Shown here: positions 32,041 to 45,400 of the stretch, piece by piece | Numbering within the stretch: the first letter of the stretch is position 1 | How the letters are laid out: every line of letters starts with the position of its first letter | Assembly: GCA_037954325.1 (NCBI GenBank) | Contig: JBBMNZ010000028.1 | Coordinates: forward strand, 13,481,501-13,545,500 | Source of the DNA: Fistularia commersonii | Lineage: Eukaryota; Chordata; Actinopteri; Syngnathiformes; Fistulariidae | DNA length: 64,000 nucleotides | Reading direction: 5' to 3' | Translations under genes and position numbers: made by a program | Notes under the pieces: generated by a model | Database searches by the model: none | What the model was told of the DNA's origin: nothing | Seen by the model: the letters and a program-made list of their open reading frames with translations, nothing else

Positions 32041-35000
32041 TTCAAAGAGTGCCTATCTCACCGAGTTGAAGCGTTTTTGATTAGGAGTGGAAATAACTTT
32101 TGGATTTCATCCATCTGGTTTCTGCTGTTGGAATATGTTGTTTAGGACATGATTTTGCACAATATATGTCAAATTCAGTGTAATCCTGCTACAAGTTCAA
32201 AAGTTGTAGCCAGAGGTCAAAAAGTGCTTAACTCACTGAGTTGAAGCGTTTTTGATTCGGAGTGGAAATAACTAATGAATTTCAGCAAGCTGGTTTCTGC
32301 TGTTGAAATATGTTGTTTAGGACAAGATTCTGCACAATTTATGTCAAATTAAGTGTAATCCAGCTACAAGTTCAAAAGATATAGTCATAAGGTCAAAAAT
32401 TGCTTAACTCACCGAGTTGAAGCGTTTTTGATTAGGAGTGGAAATAACTTTTGAATTTCATCAAGCTGGTTTCTGCTGTTGAAATATGTTGTTAAGGACA
32501 TGATTCTACACAATATATGTTAAATTCAGTGTAATCAAGCTACAAGTTCAAAAGATATAGCCATTCGTTCAAAAAGTGCTTATCTCACTGAGTTGAAGCG
32601 TTTTTGATCAGGAGTGGAAATTACTAATGAATTTCATCAAGCTAGTTTCTGCTTTTGAATTAGGTTGGTTAGGACATGATTCTGCACAATATATGTCAAA
32701 CTCAGTGTAATCCTGATAGAAGTTCCAAAGAAATAGCCATTTGGTCAAAAAGTGTTTATCTCAACGATTTGAAGCTTTTTGATTTGGAGTGGAAATAACT
32801 AATGAATTTCATCAAGCAGGTTTCTGTTGTTGAAATATGTTGTTTAGGACATGATTCTGCACAATGTATGTCAAATTAAGTGTAATCCAGCCATAAGATC
32901 GAAAGATATAGCCATTTGTTCAAAAATAGCTTATCTCACCGAGTTTAAGCGTTTTTGATTCGGAGTGGAAATAACTTTTGAATATCAACAAGCTGGTTTC
33001 TGCTGTTGATATATGTTGTGTTGGACATGATTCTGCACGATCTATGTCAAATTCAGTTTAATCCTGCAACAAGTTCAAAAGATATAGCCATAAGGTCAAA
33101 TAGTGCTTAACTCAACGAGTTGAAGCGTTTTTGATTAAGATCGGAAATAACTTGAATTTCATCAAGCTGGTTTCTGCTGTTGAAATATGTATTTTAGGAC
33201 ATGATTCTCCACGATATATGTCAAATTCAGTGTAATCCAGCTACAAGTTCAAAAGATATAGCCTAAGGTCAAAAATGTCTTAACTCACCGAGTTGAAGCG
33301 TTTTTGATTAGGAGTGGAAATAACTTTTGAATTTCATCAAGCTGGTTTCTGCTGTTGAATTATGTTGTTTAGGACATGAATCTGCACAATATATGTTAAA
33401 TTCAGTGTAATCCAGCTACAAGTTTAAAAGATATAGCCATAAGGTCAAAAAGTGCTTAACTCACCGAGTTGAAGCGTTTTTGATTAGGAGTGGAAATAAC
33501 TTTTGAATTTCAGCAAGCTGGTTTCTGCTGTTGAAATATGTCGTTTAGGACATGATTCTGCACGATATATGTCAAATTCAGTGTAATCCAGCTACAAGTT
33601 CAAAAGATATAGTCATAAGGTCAAAAATTGCTTAACTCACCGTGTTGAAGCGTTTTTGATTAGGAGTGGAAATAACTTTTGAATTTCATCAAGCTGGTTT
33701 TTGCTGTTGAAATATGTTGTTAAGGACATGATTCTACACAATATATGTTAAATTCAGTGTAATCAAGCTACAAATTCAAAAGATATAGCCATTCGTTCAA
33801 AAAGTGCTTATCTCACTGAGTTGAAGCGTTTTTGATCAGGAGTGGAAATAACTAATGAATTTCATCAAGCTAGTTTCTGCTTTTGAATTAGGTTGGTTAG
33901 GACATGATTCTGCACAATATATGTCAAACTCAGTGTAATCCTGATAGAAGTTCCAAAGAAATAGCCATTTGGTCAAAAAGTGTTTATCTCAACGATTTGA
34001 AGCTTTTTGATTTGGAGTGGAAATAACTAATGAATTTCATCAAGCAGGTTTCTGTTGTTGAAATATGTTGTTTAGGACATGATTCTGCACAATGTATGTC
34101 AAATTAAGTGTAATCCAGCCATAAGATCGAAAGATATAGCCATTTGTTCAAAAATAGCTTATCTCACCGAGTTTAAGCGTTTTTGATTCGGAGTGGAAAT
34201 AACTTTTGAATATCAACAAGCTGGTTTCTGCTGTTGATATATGTTGTGTTGGACATGATTCTGCACGATCTATGTCAAATTCAGTTTAATCCTGCAACAA
34301 GTTCAAAAGATATAGCCATAAGGTCAAATAGTGCTTAACTCAACGAGTTGAAGCGTTTTTGATTAAGATCGGAAATAACTTGAATTTCATCAAGCTGGTT
34401 TCTGCTGTTGAAATATGTATTTTAGGACATGATTCTCCACGATATATGTCAAATTCAGTGTAATCCAGCTACAAGTTCAAAAGATATAGCCTAAGGTCAA
34501 AAATTTCTTAACTCACCGAGTTGAAGCGTTTTTGATTAGGAGTGGAAATAACTTTTGAATTTCATCAAGCTGGTTTCTGCTGTTGAATTATGTTGTTTAG
34601 GACATGAATCTGCACAATATATGTTAAATTCAGTGTAATCCAGCTACAAGTTTAAAAGATATAGCCATAAGGTCAAAAAGTGCTTAACTCACCGAGTTGA
34701 AGCGTTTTTGATTAGGAGTGGAAATAACTTTTGAATTTCGTCAAGCTTGTTTCTGCTGTTGAAATATGTCGTTTAGGACATGATTCTGCACGATATATGT
34801 CAAATTCAGTGTAATCCATCTACAAGTTCAAAATCTATAGCCATAAGGTCAAAAAGTGCTTAACTCACCGATTTGAAGCGTTTTTGATTAGGAGTGGAAA
34901 TAACTTTTGAATTTCATCAAGCTGGTTTTTGCTGTTGAAATATGTTGTTTAGGACATGATTCTGCACAATATATGTCAAATTTAGTGTAATCCCTTCACA

Positions 35001-36254
35001 GGTTCAAAAGATATAGCCATTCATTCAAAAAGTGCTTATCTCACCGAGTTGAAGCGTTTTTGATTAGGAGTGGAAATAACTAGTGAATTTCATTAAGCTG
35101 GTTTCTGCTGTTGAAATATGTTGTTTAGCAAATGATTCTGCACAATATATGTCAAATTCAGTGTAATCCTGCTACAAGTTCAAAAGTTGTAGCCAGAGGT
35201 CAAAAAGTGCTTAACTCACTGAGTTGAAGCGTTTTTGATTCGGAGTGGAAATAACTAATGAATTTCAGCAAGCTGGTTTCTGCTGTTGAAATATGTTGTT
35301 TAGGACAAGATTCTGCACAATTTATGTCAAATTAAGTGTAATCCAGCTACAAGTTCAAAAGATATAGTCATAAGGTCAAAAATTGCTTAACTCACCGAGT
35401 TGAAGCGTTTTTGATTAGGAGTGGAAATAACTTTTGAATTTCATCAAGCTGGTTTCTGCTGTTGAAATATGTTGTTAAGGACATGATTCTACACAATATA
35501 TGTTAAATTCAGTGTAATCAAGCTACAAGTTCAAAAGATATAGCCATTCGTTCAAAAAGTGCTTATCTCACTGAGTTGAAGCGTTTTTGATCAGGAGTGG
35601 AAATAACTAATGAATTTCATCAAGCTAGTTTCTGCTTTTGAATTAGGTTGGTTAGGACATGATTCTGCACAATATATGTCAAACTCAGTGTAATCCTGAT
35701 AGAAGTTCAAAACATATAGCCGTAAGGTATAAAAGTTTGTATCTCACCAAGTTGAAGAGTTTTTGATTCGGAGTGGAAATAACTAATGAATTTCATCAAA
35801 ATGGTTGCTGCTGTTTAAATTAGTTGTTTAGGACATGATTCTGCACAATATATTTCAAATTCAGTGTAATCCAGCCAGAAGTTCCAAAGAAATAGCCATT
35901 TGGTTAAAAAGTGTTTATCTCAACGATTTGAAGCGTTTTTGATTTGGAGTAGAAATAACTAATGAATTTCATCAAGCAGGTTTCTGTTGTTGAAATATGT
36001 TGTTTAGGACATGATTCTGCACAATGTATGTCAAATTAAGTGTAATCCAGCCATAAGATCGAAAGATATAGCCATTTGTTCAAAAAGTGCTTATCTCACC
36101 GAGTTTAAGCGTTTTTGATTCGGAGTGGAAATAACTTTTGAATATCAACAAGCTGGTTTCTGCTGTTGATATATGTTGTGTTGGACATGATTCTGCACGA
36201 TCTATGTCAAATTCAGTTTAATCCTGCAATAAGATCGAAAGATATAGCCATTTG
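32041..36254 (-). repeat. 24-monomer super-repeat, copy 2 (4214 bp), subfamily B
   Basis: A near-identical adjacent copy of 27827-32040. The junction at about 32040 joins the end of one copy (catttgttca) directly to the start of the next (aagagtgcctatctc), as unequal exchange would do. Only scattered single-base differences were noticed, for example gctggtttctgc at 29.48 kb against gctggtttttgc at 33.69 kb. Confidence 0.92.
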
Positions 36255-37505
36255 TTCAAAAAGTGCTTATCTCACCGAGTTGAAGCGTTTTTGATTAAGA
36301 TCGGAAATAACTTGAATTTCATCAAGCTGGTTTCTGCTGTTGAAATATGTATTTTAGGACATGATTCTGCACGATCTATGTCAAATTCAGTGTAATCCAG
36401 CTACAAGTTCAAAAGATATAGCCTAAGGTCAAAAATTTCTTAACTCACCGAGTTGAAGCGTTTTTGATTAGGAGTGGAAATAACTTTTGAATTTCATCAA
36501 GCTGGTTTCTGCTGTTGAATTATGTTGTTTAGGACATGATTCTGCACAATATATGTTAAATTAATTGTAATCCAGCTACAAGTTCAAAATCTATAGCCAT
36601 AAGGTCAAAAAGTGCTTAACTCACCGATTTGAAGCGTTTTTGATTAGGAGTGGAATTAACTTTTGAATTTCATCAAGCTGGTTTTTGCTGTTGAAATATG
36701 TTGTTTAGGACATGATTCTGCACAATATATGTCAAATTTAGTGTAATCCCTTCACATGTTCAAAAGATATAGCCATTCATTCAAAAAGTGCTTATCTCAC
36801 CGAGTTGAAGCGTTTTTGATTAGGAGTGGAAATAACTAGTGAATTTCATTAAGCTGGTTTCTGCTGTTGAAATATGTTGTTTAGCAAATGATTCTGCACA
36901 ATATATGTCAAATTCAGTGTAATCCTGCTACAAGTTCAAAAGTTGTAGCCAGAGGTCAAAAAGTGCTTAACTCACTGAGTTGAAGCGTTTTTGATTCGGA
37001 GTGGAAATAACTAATGAATTTCAGGCAGCTGGTTTCTGCTGTTGAAATATGTTGTTTAGGACAAGATTCTGCACAATTTATGTCAAATTAAGTGTAATCC
37101 AGCTACAAGTTCAAAAGATATAGTCATAAGGTCAAAAATTGCTTAACTCACCGAATTGAAGCGTTTTAGATTAGGAGTGGAAATAACTTTTGAATTTCAT
37201 CAAGCTGGTTTCTGCTGTTGAAATATGTTGTTAAGGACATGATTCTACACAATATATTTCAAATTTAGTGTAATCCCTTCACAGGTTCAAAAGATATAGC
37301 CATTCTTTCAAAAACCGCCTATCTCACCAAGTTGAAGCGTTTTTGATTAGGAGTGATAATAACTTTTGAATTTCATCAAGCGGGATTCTGCTGTTGAAAT
37401 ATGTTGTTTAGGACATGATTCTGCACAATATATGTTAAATTCAGTGTAATCAAGCTACAAGTTCAAAAGATATAGCCATTCGTTCAAAAAGTGCTTAACT
37501 CACTG
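36255..37505 (-). repeat. satellite array, subfamily B, right end
   Basis: Seven or so units of subfamily B that reuse variants from the super-repeat in shuffled order. The last is a hybrid unit (actcactgagtagaagctttt) leading into subfamily C. Confidence 0.88.
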
Positions 37506-40500
37506 AGTAGAAGCTTTTATGCAACAGAGTGTCAATAACTAAAGATTCCTTTCTAGCAGCTTGCTGGTGCTGAAATATGTTGAAAAGGGCTTGATTTTGT
37601 ATAATATAAGTCAAAATCATTGTGATCCTGCAACATTTTGAAAAGATATAGCCATACGGTCAAAAAGTGTTTATCTCACTGAGTTGAAGCTTTTTTGTTA
37701 AAGAGTGTCAATAACTAAAGATTCCTTTCTAGCAGCTTGCTGGTGCTGAAATATATTGAAAAGGGCTTGATTTTGTATAATATAAGTCAAAATCATTGTG
37801 ATCCTGCAACATTTTGAAAAGATATAGCCATACGGTCAAAAAGTGTTTATCTCACTGAGTTGAAGCTTTTTTGATAAAGAGTGTCAATAACTAAAGATTC
37901 CTTTCTAGCAGCTTGCTGGTGCTGAAATATGTTGAAAAGGGCTTGATTCTGCATAATATAAGTCAAAATCATTGTGATCCTGCAACATTTTGAAAAGATA
38001 TAGCCATACGGTCAAAAAGTGTTTATCTCACTGAGTTGAAGCTTTTTTGATAAAGAGTGTCAATAACTAAAGATTCCTTTCTAGCAGCTTGCTGGTCCTG
38101 AAATATGTTGAAAAGGGCTTGATTCTGCATAATATAAGTCAAATTCATTGTGATCCTGCAACATTTTGCAAAGATATAGCCATACGGTCAAAAAGTGTTT
38201 ATCTCACTGAGTTGAAGCTTTTTTGATAAAGAGTGTCAATAACTAAAGATTCCTTTCTAGCAGCTTGCTGGTGCTGATATATGTTGAAAAGGGCTTGATT
38301 CTGCATAATATAAGTCAAAATCATTGTGATCCTGCAACATTTTGAAAAGATATAGCCATACGGTCAAAAAGTGTTTATCTCAATGAGTTGAAGCTTTTTT
38401 GATAAAGAGTGTCAATAACTAAAGATTCCTTTCTAGCAGCTTGCTAGTCCTGAAATATGTTGAAAAGGGCTTGATTCTGCATAATTTAGTCAAAATCATT
38501 GTGATCCTGCAACATTTTGAAAAGATATAGCCATACGGTCAAAAAGTGTTTATCTCACTGAGTTGAAGTTTTTTTGCAACAGAGTGTCAATAACTAAAGA
38601 TTCCTTTCTAGCAGCTTGCTGGTGCTGAAATATATTGAAAAGGGCTTGATTTTGCATAATATAAGTCAAAATCATTGTGATCCTGCAACATTTTGAAAAG
38701 ATATAGCCATACGGTCAAAAAGTGTTTATCTCACTGAGTTGAAGCTTTTTTGATAAAGAGTGTCAATAACTAAAGATTCCTTTCTAGCAGCTTACTGGTG
38801 CTGAAATATGTTGAAAAGGGCTTGAGTCTGCATAATAGAAGTCAAATTCATTGTGATCCTGCAACATTTTGAAAAGATATAGCCATACGGTCAAAAAGTG
38901 TTTATCTCACTGAGTTGAAGCTTTTTTGATAAAGAGTGTCAATAACTAAAGATTCCTTTCTAGCAGCTTGCTGATGCTGAAATATGTTGAAAAGGGCTTG
39001 ATTCTGCATAATATAAGTCAAAATCATTGTGATCCTGCAACATTTTGAAAAGATATAGCCATACGGTCAAAAAGTGTTTATCTCACTGAGTTGAAGCTTT
39101 TTTGATAAAGAGTGTCAATAACTAAAGATTCCTTTCTAGCAGCTTGCTAGTCCTGAAATATGTTGAAAAGGGCTTGATTCTGCATAATTTAGTCAAAATC
39201 ATTGTGATCCTGCAACATTTTGAAAAGATATAGCCATACGGTCAAAAAGTGTTTATCTCACTGAGTTGAAGCTTTTTTGATAAAGAGTGTCAATAACTAA
39301 AGATTCCTTTCTAGCAGCTTGCTGGTGCTGAAATATGTTGAAAAGGGCTTGATTCTGCATAATATAAGTCAAAATCATTGTGATCCTGCAACATTTAGAA
39401 AAAATATAGCCATACGGTCAAAAAGTGTTTATCTCACTGAGTTGAAGCTTTTTTGATAAAGAGTGTCAGTAACTAAAGATTCCTTTCTAGCAGCTTGCTG
39501 GGGCTGAAATATGTTGAAAAGGGCTTGATTCTGCATAATATAAGTCAAAATCATTGTGATCCTGCAAAATTTTGAAAAGATATAGCCATACGGTCAAAAA
39601 GTGTTTATCTCACTGAGTTGAAGCTTTTTTGATAAAGAGTGTCAATAACTAAAGATTCCTTTCTAGCAGCTTGCTGGTGCTGAAATATGTTGAAAAGGGC
39701 TTGATTCTGCATAATATAAGTCAAAATCATTGTGATCCTGCAACATTTTGCAAAGATATAGCCATACGGTCAAAAAGTGTTGATCTCACTGAGTTGAAAG
39801 CTTTTTTGATAAAGAGTGTCAATAACTAAAGATTCCTTTCTAGCAGCTTGCTGGTGCTGAAATATGTTGAAAAGGGCTTGATTCTGCATAATATAAGTCA
39901 AAATCATTGTGATCCTGCAACATTTTGAAAAGATATAGCCATACGGTCAAAAAGTGTTTATCTCACTGAGTTGAAGCTTTTTTGATAAAGAGTGTCAATA
40001 ACTAAAGATTCCTTTCTAGCAGCTTGCTGGTCCTGAAATATGTTGAAAAGGGCTTGATTCTGCATAATATAAGTCAAAATCATTGTGATCCTGCAACATT
40101 TTGAAAAGATATAGCCATACGGTCAAAAAGTGTTTATCTCACTGAGTTGAAGCTTTTTTGATAAAGAATGTCAATAACTAAAGATTCCTTTCTAGCAGCT
40201 TGCTGGTGCTGAAATATATTGAAAAGGGCTTGATTTTGCATAATATAAGTCAAAATCATTGTGATCCTGCAACATTTTGAAAAGATATAGCCATACGGTC
40301 AAAAAGTGTTTATCTCACTGAGTTGAAGCTTTTTTGATAAAGAGTGTCAATAACTAAAGATTCCTTTCTAGCAGCTTGCTGGTCCTGAAATATGTTGAAA
40401 AGGGCTTGATTCTGCATAATATAAGTCAAATTCATTGTGATCCTGCAACATTTTGAAAAGATATAGCCATACGGTCAAAAAGTGTTTATCTCACTGAGTT

Positions 40501-42459
40501 GAAGCTTTTTTGATAAAGAGTGTGAATAACTAAAGATTCCTTTCTAGCAGCTTGCTGGTGCTGAAATATGTTGAAAAGGGCTTGATTCTGCATAATATAA
40601 GTCAAAATCATTGTGATCCTGCAACATTTTGAAAAGATATAGCCATACGGTCAAAAAGTGTTTATCTCACTGAGTTGAAGCTTTTTTGATAAAGAGTGTC
40701 AATAACTAAAGATTCCTTTCTAGCAGCTTACTGGTGCTGAAATATGTTGAAAAGGGCTTGATTCTGCATAATATAAGTGAAAATCAATGTGATCCTGCAA
40801 CATTTTGAAAAGATATAGCCATACGGTCAAAAAGTGTTTATCTCACTGAGTTGAAGCTTTTTTGATAAAGAGTGTCAATAACTAAAGATTCCTTTCTAGC
40901 AGCTTGCTGGTGCTGAAATATGTTGAAAAGGGCTTGATTCTGCATAATATAAGTCAAAATCATTGTGATCCTGCAACATTTTGAAAAGATATAGCCATAC
41001 GGTCAAAAAGTGTTTATCTCACTGAGTTGAAGCTTTTTTGCAACAGAGTGTCAATAACTAAAGATTCCTTTCTAGCAGCTTGCTGGTCCTGAAATATGTT
41101 GAAAAGGGCTTGATTCTGCATAATATAAGTCAAAATCATTGTGATCCTGCAACATTTTGAAAAGATATAGCCATACGGTCAAAAAGTGTTTATCTCACTG
41201 AGTTGAAGCTTTTTTGATAAAGAGTGTCAATAACTAAAGATTCCTTTCTAGCAGCTTGCTGGTGCTGAAATATGTTGAAAAGGGCTTGATTCTGCATAAT
41301 ATAAGTCAAAATCATTGTGATCCTGCAACATTTTGAAAAGATATAGCCATACGGTCAAAAAGTGTTTATCTCACTGAGTTGAAGCTTTTTTGATAAAGAG
41401 TGTCAATAACTAAAGATTCCTTTCTAGCAGCTTGCTGGTGCTGAAATATGTTGAAAAGGGCTTGATTCTGCATAATATAAGTCAAAATCATTGTGATCCT
41501 GCAACATTTTGAAAAGATATAGCCATACGGTCAAAAAGTGTTTATCTCACTGAGTTGAAGCTTTTTTTGCAACAGAGTGTGAATAACTAAAGATTCCTTT
41601 CTAGCAGCTTGCTGGTCCTGAAATATGTTGAAAAGGGCTTGATTCTGCATAATATAAGTCAAATTCATTGTGATCCTGCAACATTTTGCAAAGATATAGC
41701 CATACGGTCAAAAAGTGTTTATCTCACTGAGTTGAAGCTTTTTTGCAACAGAGTGTGAATAACTAAAGATTCCTTTCTAGCAGCTTGCTGGTCCTGAAAT
41801 ATGTTGAAAAGGGCTTGATTCTGCATAATAGAAGTCAAAATCATTGTGATCCTGCAACATTTTGAAAAGATATAGCCATACGGTCAAAAAGTGTTTATCT
41901 CACTGAGTTGAAGCTTTTTTGATAAAGAGTGTCAATAACTAAAGATTCCTTTCTAGCAGCTTGCTGGTGCTGAAATATGTTGAAAAGGGCTTGATTCTGC
42001 ATAATATAAGTCAAAATCATTGTGATCCTGCAACATTTTGAAAAGATATAGCCATACGGTCAAAAAGTGTTTATCTCACTGAGTTGAAGCTTTTTTGATA
42101 AAGAGTGTCAATAACTAAAGATTCCTTTCTAGCAGCTTGCTGGTGCTGAAATATGTTGAAAAGGGCTTGATTCTGCATAATATAAGTCAAAATCATTGTG
42201 ATCCTGCAACATTTTGAAAAGATATAGCCATACGGTCAAAAAGTGTTTATCTCACTGAGTTGAAGCTTTTTTTGCAACAGAGTGTGAATAATTAAAGATT
42301 CCTTTCTAGCAGCTTGCTGGTCCTGAAATATGTTGAAAAGGGCTTGATTCTGCATAATATAAGTAAAATTCATTGTGATCCTGCAACATTTTGCAAAGAT
42401 ATAGCCATACGGTCAAAAAGTGTTTATCTCACTGAGTTGAAGCTTTTTTGATAAAGAGT

Positions 42460-45400
42460 GTCAATAAACTAAGGATTCCTTTCTAGCAGCTTGCTGGTGC
42501 TGAAATATGTTGAAAAGGGCTTGATTCTGCATAATATAAGTCAAAATCATTGTGATCCTGCAACATTTTGAAAAGATATAGCCATACGGTCAAAAAGTGT
42601 TTATCTCACTGAGTTGAAGCTTTTTTGATAAAGAGTGTCAATAACTAAAGATTCCTTTCTAGCAGCTTGCTGGTCCTGAAAAATGTTGAAAAGGGCTTGA
42701 TTCTGCATAATACAAGTCAAAATCATTGTGATCCTGCGACATTTTGAAAAGATATAGCCATACGGTCAAAAAGTGTTTATCTCACTGAGTTGAAGCTTTT
42801 TTGATAAAGAGTGTCAATAACTAAAGATTCCTTTCTAGCAGCTTGCTGGTCCTGAAAAATGTTGAAAAGGGCTTGATTCTGCATAATACAAGTCAAAATC
42901 ATTGTGATCCTGCGACATTTTGAAAAGATATAGCCATACGGTCAAAAAGTGTTTATCTCACTGAGTTGAAGCTTTTTTGCAACAGAGTATCAATAACTAA
43001 AGATTCCTTTCTAGCAGCTTGCTGGTGCAGAAATATGTTGAAAAGGGCTTGATTCTGCATAATATAAGTCAAAATCATTGTGATCCTGCAACATTTTGAA
43101 ACGATATAGCCATATGGGCAAAAAGTGTTTATCTCACTGAGTTGAAGCTTTTTTGCAACAGAGTGTCAATAACTAAAGATTCCTTTCTAGCAGCTTGCTG
43201 GTGCTGAAATATGTTGAAAAGGGCTTGATTCTGCATATTATAAGTCAGAATCATTGTGATCCTGCAACATTTTGAAAAGATATAGCCATATGGTCAAAAA
43301 GTGTTTATCTCACTGAGTTGAAGCTTTTTTGCAACAGAGCGTAAATAACTAAAGATTCCTTTCTAGCAGCTTGCTGGTGCTGAAATATGTTGAAAAGGGC
43401 TTGATTCTGCATAATGTAAGTGAAAATCAATGTGATCCTGCAACATTTTGAAAAGATATAGCCATACGGTCAAAAAGTGTTTATCTCACTGAGTTGAAGC
43501 TTTTTTGCAAAAGAGTGTCAATAACTAAAGATTCCTTTCTAGCAGCTTGCTGGTCCTGAAATATGTTGAAAAGGGCTTGATTCTGCATAATATAAGTCAA
43601 AATCATTGTGATCCTGCAACATTTTGAAAAGATATAGCCATACGGTCAAAAAGTGTTTATCTCACTGAGTTGAAGCTTTTTTGATAAAGAGTGTCAATAA
43701 CTAAAGATTCCTTTCTAGCAGCTTACTGGTGCTGAAATATGTTGAAAAGGGCTTGATTCTGCATAATATAAGTCAAAATCATTGTGATCCTGCAACATTT
43801 TGAAAAGATATAGCCATACGGTCAAAAAGTGTTTATCTCACTGAGTTGAAGCTTTTTTGATAAAGAGTGTCAATAACTAAAGATTCCTTTCTAGCAGCTT
43901 GCTGGTGCTGAAATATGTTGAAAAGGGCTTGATTCTGCATAATATAAGTCAAAATCATTGTGATCCTGCAACATTTTGAAAAGATATAGCCATACGGTCA
44001 AAAAGTGTTTATCTCACTGAGTTGAAACTTTTTTTGCAACAGAGTGTGAATAACTAAAGATTCCTTTCTAGCAGCTTGCTGGTCCTGAAATATGTTGAAA
44101 AGGGCTTGATTCTGCATAATATAAGTCAAAATCATTGTGATCCTGCAACATTTTGAAAAGATATAGCCATACGGTCAAAAAGTGTTTATCTCACTGAGTT
44201 GAAGCTTTTTTGATAAAGAGTGTCAATAACTAAAGATTCCTTTCTAGCAGCTTGCTGGTGCTGAAATATGTTGAAAAGGGCTTGATTCTGCATAATATAA
44301 GTCAAAATCATTGTGATCCTGCAACATTTTGAAAAGATATAGCCATACGGTCAAAAAGTGTTTATCTCACTGAGTTGAAGCTTTTTTTGCAACAGAGTGT
44401 GAATAACTAAAGATTCCTTTCTAGCAGCTTGCTGGTCCTGAAATATGTTGAAAAGGGCTTGATTCTGCATAATATAAGTCAAATTCATTGTGATCCTGCA
44501 ACATTTTGCAAAGATATAGCCATACGGTCAAAAAGTTTTTATCTCACTGAGTTGAAGCTTTTTTGATAAAGAGTGTCAATAAACTAAGGATTCCTTTCTA
44601 GCAGCTCGCTGGTGCTGAAATATGTTGAAAAGGGCTTGATTCTGCATAATATAAGTCAAAATCATTGTGATCCTGCAACATTTTGAAAAGATATAGCCAT
44701 ACGGTCAAAAAGTGTTTATCTCACTGAGTTGAAGCTTTTTTGATAAAGAGTGTCAATAACTAAAGATTCCTTTCTAGCAGCTTGCTGGTCCTGAAAAATG
44801 TTGAAAAGGGCTTGATTCTGCATAATATAAGTCAAAATCATTGTGATCCTGCAACATTTTGAAAAGATATTGCCATACGGTCAAAAAGTGTTTATCTCAC
44901 TGAGTTGAAGCTTTTTTGCAACAGAGTATCAATAACTAAAGATTCCTTTCTAGCAGCTTGCTGGTGCTGAAATATGTTGAAAAGGGCTTGATTCTGCATA
45001 ATATAAGTCAAAATCATTGTGATCCTGCAACATTTTGAAAAGATATAGCCATACGGTCAAAAAGTGTTTATCTCACTGAGTTGAAGCTTTTTTGATAAAG
45101 AGTGTCAATAACTAAAGATTCCTTTCTAGCAGCTTGCTGGTCCTGAAATATGTTGAAAAGGGCTTGATTCTGCATAATAGAAGTCAAATTCATTGTGATC
45201 CTGCAACATTTTGAAAAGATATAGCCATACGGTCAAAAAGTGTTTATTTCACTGAGTTGAAGTTTTTTTGATAAAGAGTGTCAATAACTAAAGATTCCTT
45301 TCTAGCAGCTTGCTGGTGCTGAAATATGTTGAAAAGGGCTTGATTCTGCATAATATAAGTCAAAATCATTGTGATCCTGCAACATTTTGAAAAGATATAG

